Below are positions 8,228-16,017 of a DNA stretch of 64,000 bases, piece by piece. Source of the DNA: CAVVAY01 sp963746465 (GTDB lineage: Bacteria; Actinomycetota; Actinomycetes; JACCUZ01); the NCBI GenBank assembly GCA_963746465.1, contig CAVVAY010000005.1, forward strand, positions 620,001-684,000. Reading direction: 5' to 3'. Position 1 is the stretch's first letter. Every line of letters starts with the position of its first letter. Made by a program: the position numbers and the translations under genes. Under the pieces are notes generated by a model. It ran no database searches. It saw nothing but the letters and a program-made list of their open reading frames with translations, and had not been told where the DNA came from.

Positions 8228-9859
8228 TCAGAGCAGGCCGGTCGCCCCGAGGCCGCGCCAGGCCAGGGCTGCGCCGAGCAGCACGACGACCGCGGCGGTG
8301 ACGGCGGGAACGACCCGGAGCACCGGGGCGAGCCGTGAGGCCGGGTGGTTGCGCAGCCGCAGCTCGGCCCGCTCGCGCAGCCGCATCACCAGCAGCCCCA
8401 CCACGGCCAGCGTGGCGGCCATGCCGAGGCCGAAGGCGACCACCAGCACGACGCCGAACCAGGCGTGCCCCAGGGCCACCGCGCCGAGCAGCACGAGCAG
8501 GGCAGACGGGCTGGGCAGCAGCCCGCCGGCCAACCCGATCGCCACCAGGCCGCGGCGGGACGGCGCAGCCTCCGCCGGCTCGTGCGGGTGCGCGTGCTCG
8601 TGCGGGTGCGGGTGCTCATCGGGGTGCGGGTGGTCGTGGGGGTGCGGGTGGTCGTGCTCGGCCACCCGGACCAGGGTGGCGGTGGCGCCCGGCGCGTCCG
8701 CCGCCTCGGCGTGGTGGGTGTGCGTCTCGGTCGGCGCGGGGGAGCGGTCGTGGGAGTGCGGGGTGCCGAGCAGGCCGTGGGTGTGGGTGCCGTCGTGGTG
8801 CACCCGGGTGCGGCGGGCCGCGGCGTCGCGAAGCAGCGCCAGCCCGACCAGCACCACCAGCAGCCCGCTGGCCACGCTCAGCCATGGATACACCCGGGCG
8901 GGTACGAACGCGGTGCCTGCGCTGACCAGCAGGCCCAGCGCCAGGACACCGGCGGTGTGCGTCGCCGTCACGGTGGCACCGACGGTCGCGGCCGCGCGCA
9001 GCGCACCCTCCCGCCGTCCGGACAGGTAGAACGCCATCACCGTCTTGCCGTGGCCGGGTGCCACCGCGTGCGCTGCGCCGAGGGCCAATGCGGCCAGCAC
9101 GGCGACCAGCCCGAGCAACGGGTGGCCCTCGGTCCGGGTCAGCAGGCCCTCGAAGGCGAGGGTGAGCCGGTCGGCGCCGCGGGTGAGCGCCGGCACCGGT
9201 ACGCCGGCTGACCCGTCGCTGCCCAGTCGCGGCCCGCCCGGGCGCACCGCCAGCCGCACCGAGCGGACGTCCAGCGGGTCGGAGAGAAGGTCCTGCGGGT
9301 ACGCCGTGAGGCGGCTGCTGCGGGATCGCTGCGGTGCGTCCGAGCGGGACAGCGTCGTGCCGTCGCCCCGAGCGGTCATCTCCCGCCAGCCCACCTCGCC
9401 GGTCCCTGCGCCGTCGAGCAGCCGGATCGCCGTGGTGGCGGCGACCGCAACCGGGGCGCGCAGGGCGCACTCCAGCCGCAGCGTCGGAAGGCCGGCCTGC
9501 CCGGGCGCTGTGCGCGCGCGGGCGGTCCGGACCGAGAGGTCTACCCGCCTTCCGTCGACGGTCAGCCGGAGCGCGTAGGAGGCACCGCGGCACTGCCCGG
9601 TCGCCCAGGCCCTCAGCTCGGGGCGCGACAGCGAGCCGTCGCTGTCGGCGTCGATCGCAGGGCTGCGCTGCGCGGTCGGGACCTCGGCAAGGTCGACCAC
9701 GTGGTCGACGCTGACCGTGTCGTTCGACACGACCACGCCGCTGTACCGGTTGACGGTGAAGTTGCCCAACGGGTGAGCGCTCGCGGTCCCGGGCAGCCCG
9801 AGGACCAGGGCCACGGCGACGGCGACCACTGCCCCGAGCCGCACCGCGAGCCGATTCAT
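8228..9859 (-). CDS. NicO/RcnA-type nickel-cobalt transporter with His-rich loop
   Basis: 543 residues. A signal peptide ending ASAHP precedes an extracytoplasmic domain of about 220 residues with an EF-hand-like DADSDGSLSRPEL loop. A membrane domain follows, with HAVAPGHGKTVM (the NicO HxxxPGHGK-type motif) and a second half GGLLPSPSALLVLLGA. Between the halves lies a long loop of His-Pro, His-Asp and His-Glu repeats, an obvious metal sink. The likely role is Ni/Co (or Cu) movement across the membrane; direction cannot be read. It overlaps the upstream TPR gene by 4 bp, and DUF4331 is upstream of that, so the three form one minus-strand operon. Confidence 0.85.
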   Translation of the reverse strand: MNRLAVRLGAVVAVAVALVLGLPGTASAHPLGNFTVNRYSGVVVSNDTVSVDHVVDLAEVPTAQRSPAIDADSDGSLSRPELRAWATGQCRGASYALRLTVDGRRVDLSVRTARARTAPGQAGLPTLRLECALRAPVAVAATTAIRLLDGAGTGEVGWREMTARGDGTTLSRSDAPQRSRSSRLTAYPQDLLSDPLDVRSVRLAVRPGGPRLGSDGSAGVPVPALTRGADRLTLAFEGLLTRTEGHPLLGLVAVLAALALGAAHAVAPGHGKTVMAFYLSGRREGALRAAATVGATVTATHTAGVLALGLLVSAGTAFVPARVYPWLSVASGLLVVLVGLALLRDAAARRTRVHHDGTHTHGLLGTPHSHDRSPAPTETHTHHAEAADAPGATATLVRVAEHDHPHPHDHPHPDEHPHPHEHAHPHEPAEAAPSRRGLVAIGLAGGLLPSPSALLVLLGAVALGHAWFGVVLVVAFGLGMAATLAVVGLLVMRLRERAELRLRNHPASRLAPVLRVVPAVTAAVVVLLGAALAWRGLGATGLL

Positions 9860-11184
9860 CGGTCACCGCCGAGCAGCGCACTGATCCCGGCCTCGCGCCA
9901 GGGACTGACCCCGGCGTCGAGCCGCCGGGCGGCGCGCAGGTGGCCGGCCGCCGCGGGCAACGCGAGTGCTGACTCGACCGCGCCGCGGTGGAACAGCAGC
10001 CGGGAGTCCTGGGTGCCGAGCCGGGTCGCCAGCCGCACGTAGCGCAGGGCCTGCTGGTCGCGGCCGGCGGCGTGCAGCGCCCAGCCCAGGGCGTCGGCGG
10101 TGTGGATCGATCTGCGCTCGGCCCACGCCGCCCGGGCCGCGACGAGCGCGTCGGCGGGGGACCCGTGGTCGGCCTGGAACACGGCGGTCTCCAGGTCGGT
10201 GGACACGCCGTTGGCCGCCAGCAGGCGGGCGGTCGCGGTGGCGACGGCGTACTGCTGCTGGGCCAGCTGCGGGCGGCCCGTTGCCTCGTACAGCTCGCCG
10301 AGCTCGACGACGTACTCGGTGAGCGGCAGCCGGCTGACGACCCGGGTGTAGTCGCGCTCCGCCGCGGGGACATCGCCGCGGGCGACCGCGAGGCGGGCCC
10401 GCCCGGCCAGCGCCGGCAGGTAGGTCGGGTCGGCGTCCAGCGCGTTGCGGTAGTAGTGGGCCGCCGCGGCCGGTCGGCCCTGGGCGCGGGACAGCTCGCC
10501 CAGGTGGAAGGCCGCGAAGGCGTACGACGACGCGCTGGTCCCGGCGGCCACCAACGAGAGGCGCATCAGGCGCCGTGCCTTGTCGAGGTCGCCGCGGAGC
10601 TCGGCCTGGTAGGACAGTCGGGCGAACGTCGACGGGCCGGGGTCGAGGTCGTCGGCGTTGCTCGCGGCGCGGGTCGCGGCGTCGTACCGGCCCAGCTCGG
10701 TGAGGGCGTCGGACCGGACCGCCTCGGCCTGCGCGTTGTACGGGTTGACCCGCAGCGCGGCGTCGGACGCGCGCAGCGCCGCCCGGAAGTCGTGCCGGGC
10801 GGCCGCGAGCGCGCCGCGTGCGGTGAGCAGAACCGAGTCGCCCGGCGCGAGCTTCTCGGCGCGGGCCAGGGCGCTGTCTGCCTTGCGGTAGTAGGTGGGG
10901 TCGGCGGTGGTGCGGGCCTTCTCGACGTAGGCCAGCGCCAGGCTCGACCACGCGCGGTGGTCCTTGGGGGTGCTCTTGAGGCGGGCCTGCAGGGTCGCCA
11001 CCACGTTCGTCCGGTCGGCGAGGGCGGCAGGGTCGATGCCCGGCGTGGGGCGGGCGGCGGGCGGGGCCGGCACCGGGTGCGGGGCCGGGTCGTCGCCCGG
11101 CAGCCCGGCCGCCCCGATCGTGACCAGGACGGCGAGGCTCAGGGCGGCGGTGACGAGAAGCACGGGCCGGAGCAGCGGTCGCAT
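9856..11184 (-). CDS. Membrane-anchored tetratricopeptide-repeat protein
   Basis: 442 residues. After a short basic start, one hydrophobic segment (PVLLVTAALSLAVLVTIGAA) acts as signal or anchor. A Pro-rich linker leads to an Ala-rich chain of about eight to nine TPR-like helix pairs (such as AWSSLALAYVEKA and YNAQAEAVRSDALTELGRYD). ATG 11184 was chosen because GAAGGGAA lies about 6 nt upstream; the frame stays open to 11262, but that extension would run into the inverted repeat. It is probably a scaffold for the extracytoplasmic DUF4331 and NicO products encoded either side. No enzymatic motif is visible. Confidence 0.8.
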   Translation of the reverse strand: MRPLLRPVLLVTAALSLAVLVTIGAAGLPGDDPAPHPVPAPPAARPTPGIDPAALADRTNVVATLQARLKSTPKDHRAWSSLALAYVEKARTTADPTYYRKADSALARAEKLAPGDSVLLTARGALAAARHDFRAALRASDAALRVNPYNAQAEAVRSDALTELGRYDAATRAASNADDLDPGPSTFARLSYQAELRGDLDKARRLMRLSLVAAGTSASSYAFAAFHLGELSRAQGRPAAAAHYYRNALDADPTYLPALAGRARLAVARGDVPAAERDYTRVVSRLPLTEYVVELGELYEATGRPQLAQQQYAVATATARLLAANGVSTDLETAVFQADHGSPADALVAARAAWAERRSIHTADALGWALHAAGRDQQALRYVRLATRLGTQDSRLLFHRGAVESALALPAAAGHLRAARRLDAGVSPWREAGISALLGGDR

Positions 11185-11206
11185 GCGGATTCCCTTCTCA
11201 GTGCCT

Positions 11207-11267
11207 GTCGAGTGGCGCGTTCCGGCGGATCCGATGTGCCGAAACCTGTCGGAACGCGCCACTCGAC
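11207..11267. repeat. 18-bp perfect inverted repeat between DUF4331 and TPR genes
   Basis: GTCGAGTGGCGCGTTCCG at 11207-11224 is exactly inverted at 11250-11267, around a 25-nt loop containing the smaller palindrome CGGATCCG. It sits 21 nt after the DUF4331 stop and 22 nt before the TPR start, all on the minus strand. In RNA it would form a very stable stem, so it may end or attenuate transcription, reducing TPR/NicO relative to DUF4331. No T tract, target duplication or transposase is nearby. Confidence 0.7.
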
Positions 11268-11288
11268 GTGGGTGGGGTCAGCCCGTGG

Positions 11289-12650
11289 TTACGGCGTCGA
11301 CGTCTTGGTCGTCGAGCCGGTGTGCGGGAGCCCCAGGAACGGGAAGGTGGTGCCGAACGCGGTGTCGTTCGCGTTCACCCCGTCGCCCAGGTCGTTCGGG
11401 CTGCCGATCAGCTCGCCACCGACGACCTGCAGCGCGATGTCGAGCACGTCGTCGGCGAGCCGGCGACCGTTGGGGAAGCCGTTCTTGTCCCCGCCGATCA
11501 CACCGAGACGGCTGGTGGGCTGGCCCGCCTGCCACTTGGTGTTGAGCCGCAGGTACTCAGCGGGCCGCTCCTTGCCGACCGGGTTGTTGATCCCGGTGAC
11601 GCCCTTGAGGAACACCTGGACCAGGTCGTTGCGGTTCTTGACCTTGATGTCGGTGCCGCAGACCGCGTTCAGGGTCGCCGCGAGCTCCGAGTTCTGGACG
11701 AACGGCAGGGCCGCGGCGTCCTGACGGGGCTTGAGCGAGTTGAACGTGTCCTTGACCTGGTAGGGGATGACGACCTCATTCACCAGGGGCTGGCCCAGGC
11801 GGGAGATCTGCTTGTACGCGCCCCGGGCGTTCTTCCGGTCGGTCGTGCTCCAGATCCCGACGACGGACTTGCCCTTCTTGGTGAGGTCTCCACGCGGCAC
11901 CTGCAGCGCAACGCTGTTGACGTTGAAGCCCTCCAGGCTGTCGTGGCCGGCCTCGGTCATGCAGTCGCCGCCGTACAGCACGTCGAACACCCGCAAGTCG
12001 AGGAAGAACGGGTCCTCGGCCTGACCGGCGTACGACTTGCGGCTGTTGTTGTAGGTCTTGACGGCAGCGTCACGCAGCGCTGCGTAGTCCGGCATCCCGG
12101 CGTTGCCGACGTGCGAGGGAGCCACCGGAGCGTTGTTGAGGACCGTGCGAACCTTGTCCGGGCCCTTGCGCACGACGGTGCGGGTGAGGTCGTACTGCTG
12201 GCGGAACAGCAGGTTCTTGTCCTTCAGCGACGTGACCGGCCCGTTGTTGTAGAGGAACGTGCCGTTGCCGGTGAAGCTGTCCGACTTCTTCGGGGTCCGG
12301 GAGTTGCGGAACTTCCAGGTGTAGACGATGTCCGGCTTGGCGTCGCCGTCGTTGTCAATGTTGATCTTGTACCTGGCGTCCGTCGCCCACGGGTAGAAGT
12401 TCGGGCCACCACCGGGCTCGGAGAACGGCGCCCAGTTGGCGATCAGGTTGACCTTGCCGTCCGACTGGGCGAACGCGTAGACGTCGGTGTTGTCGTACGC
12501 GGGCTGGCCGGCGATCGCCGGGGCCTCACGGTGGCTCGACGCCGTCGACGTGGTGGGCGCGAGAGCCGCGACACCACCGCCGACGACCATCGCTCCCACG
12601 CCGAGCAGTGCAGTCGCCCGGGTGTTCCGGGTTCGTCTCGACTGAGACAT
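11289..12650 (-). CDS. DUF4331 family secreted protein
   Basis: 453 residues with a signal peptide (a twin-Arg-like RRTRNTR start, then a hydrophobic stretch) followed at once by the diagnostic SSHREAPAIAGQPAYDNTDVYAF. A Ca-site-like DNDGDAKPD and the C-terminal DDVLDIALQVVGG segment fit full-length DUF4331. Function is unknown for the family. A strong ribosome site (GGGAGG) lies 6 nt before ATG 12650. It heads a co-directional set with a TPR protein and a NicO transporter, an arrangement I recall from other actinobacteria. The partnership suggests an extracytoplasmic metal-related role, which is inference only. Confidence 0.85.
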   Translation of the reverse strand: MSQSRRTRNTRATALLGVGAMVVGGGVAALAPTTSTASSHREAPAIAGQPAYDNTDVYAFAQSDGKVNLIANWAPFSEPGGGPNFYPWATDARYKINIDNDGDAKPDIVYTWKFRNSRTPKKSDSFTGNGTFLYNNGPVTSLKDKNLLFRQQYDLTRTVVRKGPDKVRTVLNNAPVAPSHVGNAGMPDYAALRDAAVKTYNNSRKSYAGQAEDPFFLDLRVFDVLYGGDCMTEAGHDSLEGFNVNSVALQVPRGDLTKKGKSVVGIWSTTDRKNARGAYKQISRLGQPLVNEVVIPYQVKDTFNSLKPRQDAAALPFVQNSELAATLNAVCGTDIKVKNRNDLVQVFLKGVTGINNPVGKERPAEYLRLNTKWQAGQPTSRLGVIGGDKNGFPNGRRLADDVLDIALQVVGGELIGSPNDLGDGVNANDTAFGTTFPFLGLPHTGSTTKTSTP

Positions 12651-12691
12651 GGATTCCTCCCTTGAAGAGGGGTCTGGTCCCCGTCCTCGTC

Positions 12692-12705
12692 GTGACGGGC
12701 GTCAC
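12692..12705. promoter_or_regulatory. Candidate operator dyad between divergent genes
   Basis: GTGACG-GG-CGTCAC, a perfect 6+6 dyad, lies 42 nt upstream of the DUF4331 start and 80 nt upstream of the zinc-ribbon gene. Its position in a 134-bp divergent spacer suits a regulator site for DUF4331. The binding protein is unknown. Confidence 0.3.
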
Positions 12706-12784
12706 ACGAGTGGGTACAGCCGCACGTTCGGTACTGCCGCGCGGCACGGATTGGTGCTTTGCCCGAGCAATTAGGCTTCCGAGC

Positions 12785-13060
12785 GTGACCAGCCCCTCGC
12801 CGCCGACCGCCACCACCCGCTGGCGGTGCACCCAGTGCGGCAACCTCACCCGGTTCGACGTGACGCGGCGGGCGCGGACCCGCGAGTACCTGCACGTCGA
12901 CCTGTCCGGCGAGGCGGCGGTCGAAGAACGGGAGGTTCTCGAGGAGGCCGTCGAGAGCGTGCGCTGCCGGTGGTGCGACGGCGTCGGGACAGTCGAGCTG
13001 GTGTCTCGGCCGGCCGAGGACGACAACGTTCCCGAGCCGGGCCCGACAGCGCCGGCATGA
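12785..13060 (+). CDS. Small zinc-ribbon protein
   Basis: 91 residues with two CxxC knuckles (CTQCGN near residue 15 and CRWCDG near residue 63), separated by a Phe/Arg-rich beta segment FDVTRRARTREYLHVDLSGE. This is consistent with a rubredoxin-like or zinc-ribbon fold. GTG 12785 is the start nearest the first conserved residue; the upstream frame is open but runs back into the DUF4331 gene. The last 4 bp (ATGA) overlap the NYN gene, so the two are probably translationally coupled. A nucleic-acid-binding partner for the NYN protein is plausible but unproven. Confidence 0.75.
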   Translation: MTSPSPPTATTRWRCTQCGNLTRFDVTRRARTREYLHVDLSGEAAVEEREVLEEAVESVRCRWCDGVGTVELVSRPAEDDNVPEPGPTAPA

Positions 13061-14370
13061 ACGACGAGCCGGGCTGGGACGGGCCGCTGCCCGAGGCCGT
13101 CCGGTCCCGGGTGGTCGCGCTGGCCGCGGACGCCCTGGCGGCCCTGCCCGAGGACGACGTGCCGGCGGCCCTCAAGCGGTTCCGGCCCTGGTCGGCGCAG
13201 CACCGGCGTACCCGGGCCGGGACGCCGCTGGCTACCGCCGTCGAGCGCGACGTCCTGTTCCGGCAGCGGGTCGGGACCGTCGCCCGCGAGGCGATGCCCG
13301 ACCTGGCTGATGCGCTGGACGCCGGCGAGCCGCCTCCCGCGGCCGACCCGGTTGACGTGGCCGCGGCCGCCTATCTGATCCGTACGCCGGGGTGGGCCGG
13401 CCAGGTGGCTGCCGCGGCAGCCGCGGCGGAATGGGCCAGCGCCGAGGCCGGCACCGCCCGGGCGGCCGAGGAGGTCGCCCGGCTCGAGGACGCGCTGGCG
13501 GTCGAGCGCAGCCGGCACCGCGACGAGCTGGCGGCAGCGCGGGCCGAGCTGTCTGCGGCGACCACGGAGGTGAGGGCGCTCACCAAGGCGCTGCGCGGGG
13601 AAAAGGGGGCCAGGCGGCGGGCCGAGCGGGCTGCGGCGGAGTCGGCGGACTCGGTGGCGGCGGCGCAGGCCAGTGCCGGCGCGGCCGCCGAGCAGGCCGC
13701 CGACGAGGTGCGGCGGGCGCGGCTGCGGGTCGAGGAGGCGGAGGCGGCCCTGCTGGCCTCCCGCCGGGCGGTGCGCGAGGGGCGCAGCCTCGAGGACACC
13801 CGGGCGCGGCTGCTGCTGGACACCGTGGTGGACGCCGCGGGTGCGCTGCGCCGTGAGCTGGCGCTGCCGCCGGTGAGTGCCCTTCCCGCGGACCTGGTGG
13901 AGGCCGCGGTGCCGGGGGAGGCGGTCACCGCCGCCGAGCGGGCCCTGCTCTCCGAGGACCCGGCCCTGCTGGACCAGCTGGTCTCGCTGCCGCAGGCGCA
14001 CCTGATCGTCGACGGCTACAACGTCACCAAGACCGGCTTCCCCGACCTGTCTCTGGAGAAGCAGCGCACCCGGCTGCTGACCGGCCTGTCCCACCTGGCG
14101 GCCCGCTCCGGCGCCGAGGTCACCTGCTGCTTCGACGGGGCGGCGCTGGAAGGCCGGGTGCCCGCCGCGGCCGCCCGCGGCGTGCGGGTGCTGTTCAGCA
14201 AGGCAGGTGAGACCGCCGACGAGCTGATCCGCCGGCTGGTCCGGGCCGAGCCGCAGGGCCGGCCGGTCTGCGTGGTGTCCAGCGACCGCGAGGTGGCCGA
14301 CGGCATCCGCCGGGCCGGTGCCCGGCCGGTGTCCGCCACCGCCCTGGTCCGCCGCCTCGACCGCGCCTGA
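13057..14370 (+). CDS. NYN-domain (YacP-like) putative RNase with coiled coil
   Basis: 437 residues. The N-terminal 100 residues are helical. Residues about 115-250 form an Ala/Glu/Arg-rich coiled coil. The C-terminal NYN/PIN-like domain starts at HLIVDGYNVTKTGFPDLSLE (about 313-335) and continues with CCFDGAALEGR, SKAGETADELIRRLV and CVVSSDREVADGIRRAGA, giving the acidic residues expected for a metal-dependent nuclease. YacP/Rae1 relatives cleave ribosome-associated mRNA. The coupled zinc-ribbon protein immediately upstream and the downstream hairpin suggest a self-contained transcription unit. Confidence 0.85.
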   Translation: MNDEPGWDGPLPEAVRSRVVALAADALAALPEDDVPAALKRFRPWSAQHRRTRAGTPLATAVERDVLFRQRVGTVAREAMPDLADALDAGEPPPAADPVDVAAAAYLIRTPGWAGQVAAAAAAAEWASAEAGTARAAEEVARLEDALAVERSRHRDELAAARAELSAATTEVRALTKALRGEKGARRRAERAAAESADSVAAAQASAGAAAEQAADEVRRARLRVEEAEAALLASRRAVREGRSLEDTRARLLLDTVVDAAGALRRELALPPVSALPADLVEAAVPGEAVTAAERALLSEDPALLDQLVSLPQAHLIVDGYNVTKTGFPDLSLEKQRTRLLTGLSHLAARSGAEVTCCFDGAALEGRVPAAAARGVRVLFSKAGETADELIRRLVRAEPQGRPVCVVSSDREVADGIRRAGARPVSATALVRRLDRA

Positions 14371-14399
14371 CCGCATCGTGGACGCCCGCCGTTCAAGGT

Positions 14400-14468
14400 C
14401 GTTTGCGACGTGTGGGCCCGCGACACGCCGAGGCCACGGCGTGTCGGGGCGGGCCCACGTCGCAAACG
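14400..14468. repeat. Long bulged hairpin downstream of the NYN gene
   Basis: The 69-nt element folds into three consecutive helices: 14400-14409 with 14459-14468 (10 bp), 14412-14421 with 14449-14458 (10 bp) and 14422-14430 with 14437-14445 (9 bp). A 2-nt bulge on the left and a 3-nt bulge on the right separate them, with a 6-nt loop. That gives 29 paired positions, far more than an ordinary terminator. It lies 29 nt after the NYN stop and 64 nt before the next start. It could be a terminator, a stable 3' end or a dispersed palindromic element. Confidence 0.7.
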
Positions 14469-14532
14469 ATCACAGGGGTTGTGTCCGGGGGGTTCCGTAG
14501 CGTCGCTCGCAGACGACATCGGAGGTGTGCTC

Positions 14533-14754
14533 GTGATCATCGACTGCGACAGCTGCGAGGTGCGCGGCCTGGCGTGCGGCGACTGCGTCGTCAGCGCGCT
14601 GCTGGGTGGACCGCCCGGCGAGATCGACGACGGCGAGGCGGCGGCGTTCGAGGCGCTGGCCGGCTCCGGCCTGGTGCCCCCGCTGCGGCTGGTGCTGCCG
14701 GTCGAGGTGGTCCGGCACGAGTCGCCCGACCAGCGGCCCGCCCAGGCGGGCTGA
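14533..14754 (+). CDS. Conserved Cys-rich small protein of unknown function
   Basis: 73 residues. The first third contains Cys residues in IIDCDSCEVRGLACGDCVV followed by a short Leu-rich helix (SALLG) and an acidic tail. The spacing (CxxC, then CxxC) suggests metal binding. I recall similar short proteins next to NlpC/P60 genes in streptomycetes, which supports the call. GTG 14533 was chosen over GTG 14527 because GGAGG ends 7 nt before it. Its function is unknown. Confidence 0.65.
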   Translation: MIIDCDSCEVRGLACGDCVVSALLGGPPGEIDDGEAAAFEALAGSGLVPPLRLVLPVEVVRHESPDQRPAQAG

Positions 14755-14943
14755 GCGGGCCGTCCGAGCGGGGCCGGAACGGGCGCTGAGCGTGGACCAC
14801 GGCCGCCGGGCGTCCGAATCGTGGGCGAAAGGTCCAGTTCCGGGCTGAACGGGTCGAGGACCTAGCACGACAGAGTCCTCGTCCACAGAAGGCGCGCCGG
14901 TGAAGTTGAAGATAACGAACTGGTCACGTAGGGTCCGCCCCCA
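14755..14943. other. 189-bp leader region upstream of NlpC/P60 gene
   Basis: There is no open frame. The 3' part is AT-richer (GAAGTTGAAGATAACGAACT around 14901-14920), which would suit a promoter directly upstream of the hydrolase gene. I looked for the c-di-AMP riboswitch that precedes some actinobacterial cell-wall hydrolases and did not recognise its conserved segments. Confidence 0.3.
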
Positions 14944-15993
14944 ATGACCGGTATCCCCTCCCGACACCTGGTCGCAGGTCTGCTGCTGGCAGTTCTCGGG
15001 GTCAGCCTGCTGCCCGGCTCGGCCGCCGCCGAGCCCAAGCCGAGCCTGGGCGAGGTCCAGCAGCAGGTCGCCGACCTGAACCGCCAGGCGGAGCAGGCCG
15101 CCGAGCGGTACAACACCGCCAAGGTCCAGCTGACCGAGGCCACCCGCCGGCTGCGCTCGGTCCGCAACCAGTACGACGTGACCCAGCGCCGGCTCGACGC
15201 GATGCAGACCCTCGTCGGCCGGATCGCCGTCGCCTCCTACAAGGCCGGCGGCATCGACTCCAGCGTCCAGCTGCTGCTGTCCGACAACCCCACCGTCTTC
15301 CTGCGCCAGGCCAGCGACCTCACCCAGGTGAACCGCCGCCAGGCGGCGATGCTCAAGGGGATGGAGGCAGCCCGGTTGCAGGCCGCCGTCGACCGCAAGG
15401 CGGTCGCGGAGCAACGCGCCCGGGCGGCCGACCTGCAGGCCAAGATCGCCGCCGAGAAGAGCACGGTCGAGGCCCGGCTGGCGACCGCGCGCGGTCTGCT
15501 CGGCCGGCTCGAGGCCAAGCAGCGCGCCCGGCTGGCCGCGATGCACCGGGTCGCCTTCCAGCGAGCGGTCGGCGCGCGCTCCGACGCGATGCGGGCATCG
15601 CGGTCCTCCCGCGGCGGCGACTTCCCGACGTACGACGGGCCGGCCACCGGCCGCGCCGCCGACGCGGTCCGGACCGCCTTCGCCCAGCTCGGGGACCCCT
15701 ACTCCTGGGGAGCGGCCGGGCCGAACGCGTTCGACTGCTCGGGACTGACGATGTACTCGTGGGCCGCTGCCGGCGTCTCGCTGCCGCACTCGTCCTCGGC
15801 GCAGTACTCCGTGGTGCAGCACGTGTCGATCGCCGACCTGCAGCCGGGGGACCTCGTCTTCTACTACAGCCCGATCAGCCACGTCGGCATCTACATCGGT
15901 GGCGACCGCATCATCGACGCGCCGTACCCGGGCCTGAACGTGCACGTCACCGGCCTGCACTCGATGCCGCTCGTCGGTGCCGGCCGCCCGTAG
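14944..15993 (+). CDS. Secreted NlpC/P60 peptidoglycan endopeptidase
   Basis: 349 residues: a signal peptide ending GSAAAEP, a coiled-coil region at about 35-215 (Gln/Glu/Ala/Arg-rich, with VASYKAGGIDSSVQLLLSD), then the NlpC/P60 domain from about 235. The catalytic Cys is C265 in FDCSGL and the His is H313 in SHVGIYIG, with Asp/Pro in IIDAPYP as the third site. RipA-like enzymes of this type cut the D-Glu/mDAP bond of stem peptides during cell separation, with the coiled coil restraining activity. It matches the Rv2190c position beside pimB and the Rv2191-like gene in mycobacteria. Confidence 0.92.
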   Translation: MTGIPSRHLVAGLLLAVLGVSLLPGSAAAEPKPSLGEVQQQVADLNRQAEQAAERYNTAKVQLTEATRRLRSVRNQYDVTQRRLDAMQTLVGRIAVASYKAGGIDSSVQLLLSDNPTVFLRQASDLTQVNRRQAAMLKGMEAARLQAAVDRKAVAEQRARAADLQAKIAAEKSTVEARLATARGLLGRLEAKQRARLAAMHRVAFQRAVGARSDAMRASRSSRGGDFPTYDGPATGRAADAVRTAFAQLGDPYSWGAAGPNAFDCSGLTMYSWAAAGVSLPHSSSAQYSVVQHVSIADLQPGDLVFYYSPISHVGIYIGGDRIIDAPYPGLNVHVTGLHSMPLVGAGRP

Positions 15994-16017
15994 CCCGACC
16001 GCACCTAGCATGACGGG

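Noticed and set aside
8580..8655. Repeated GTGCGGGTG-like units as a CRISPR or minisatellite
   Set aside because: They lie in frame within the NicO gene and encode its His-Pro/His-Asp/His-Glu metal-binding loop; spacing is codon-driven with no unique spacers.
11207..11267. Inverted repeat as the ends of an insertion sequence
   Set aside because: The arms are only 25 nt apart, there is no transposase gene or target-site duplication, and neighbouring genes are intact.
14755..14943. Possible c-di-AMP riboswitch upstream of the NlpC/P60 gene
   Set aside because: Actinobacterial hydrolase genes often carry one, but the conserved segments could not be recognised here or upstream of the LysM gene at 60307-60517. 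A covariance-model search would settle it.
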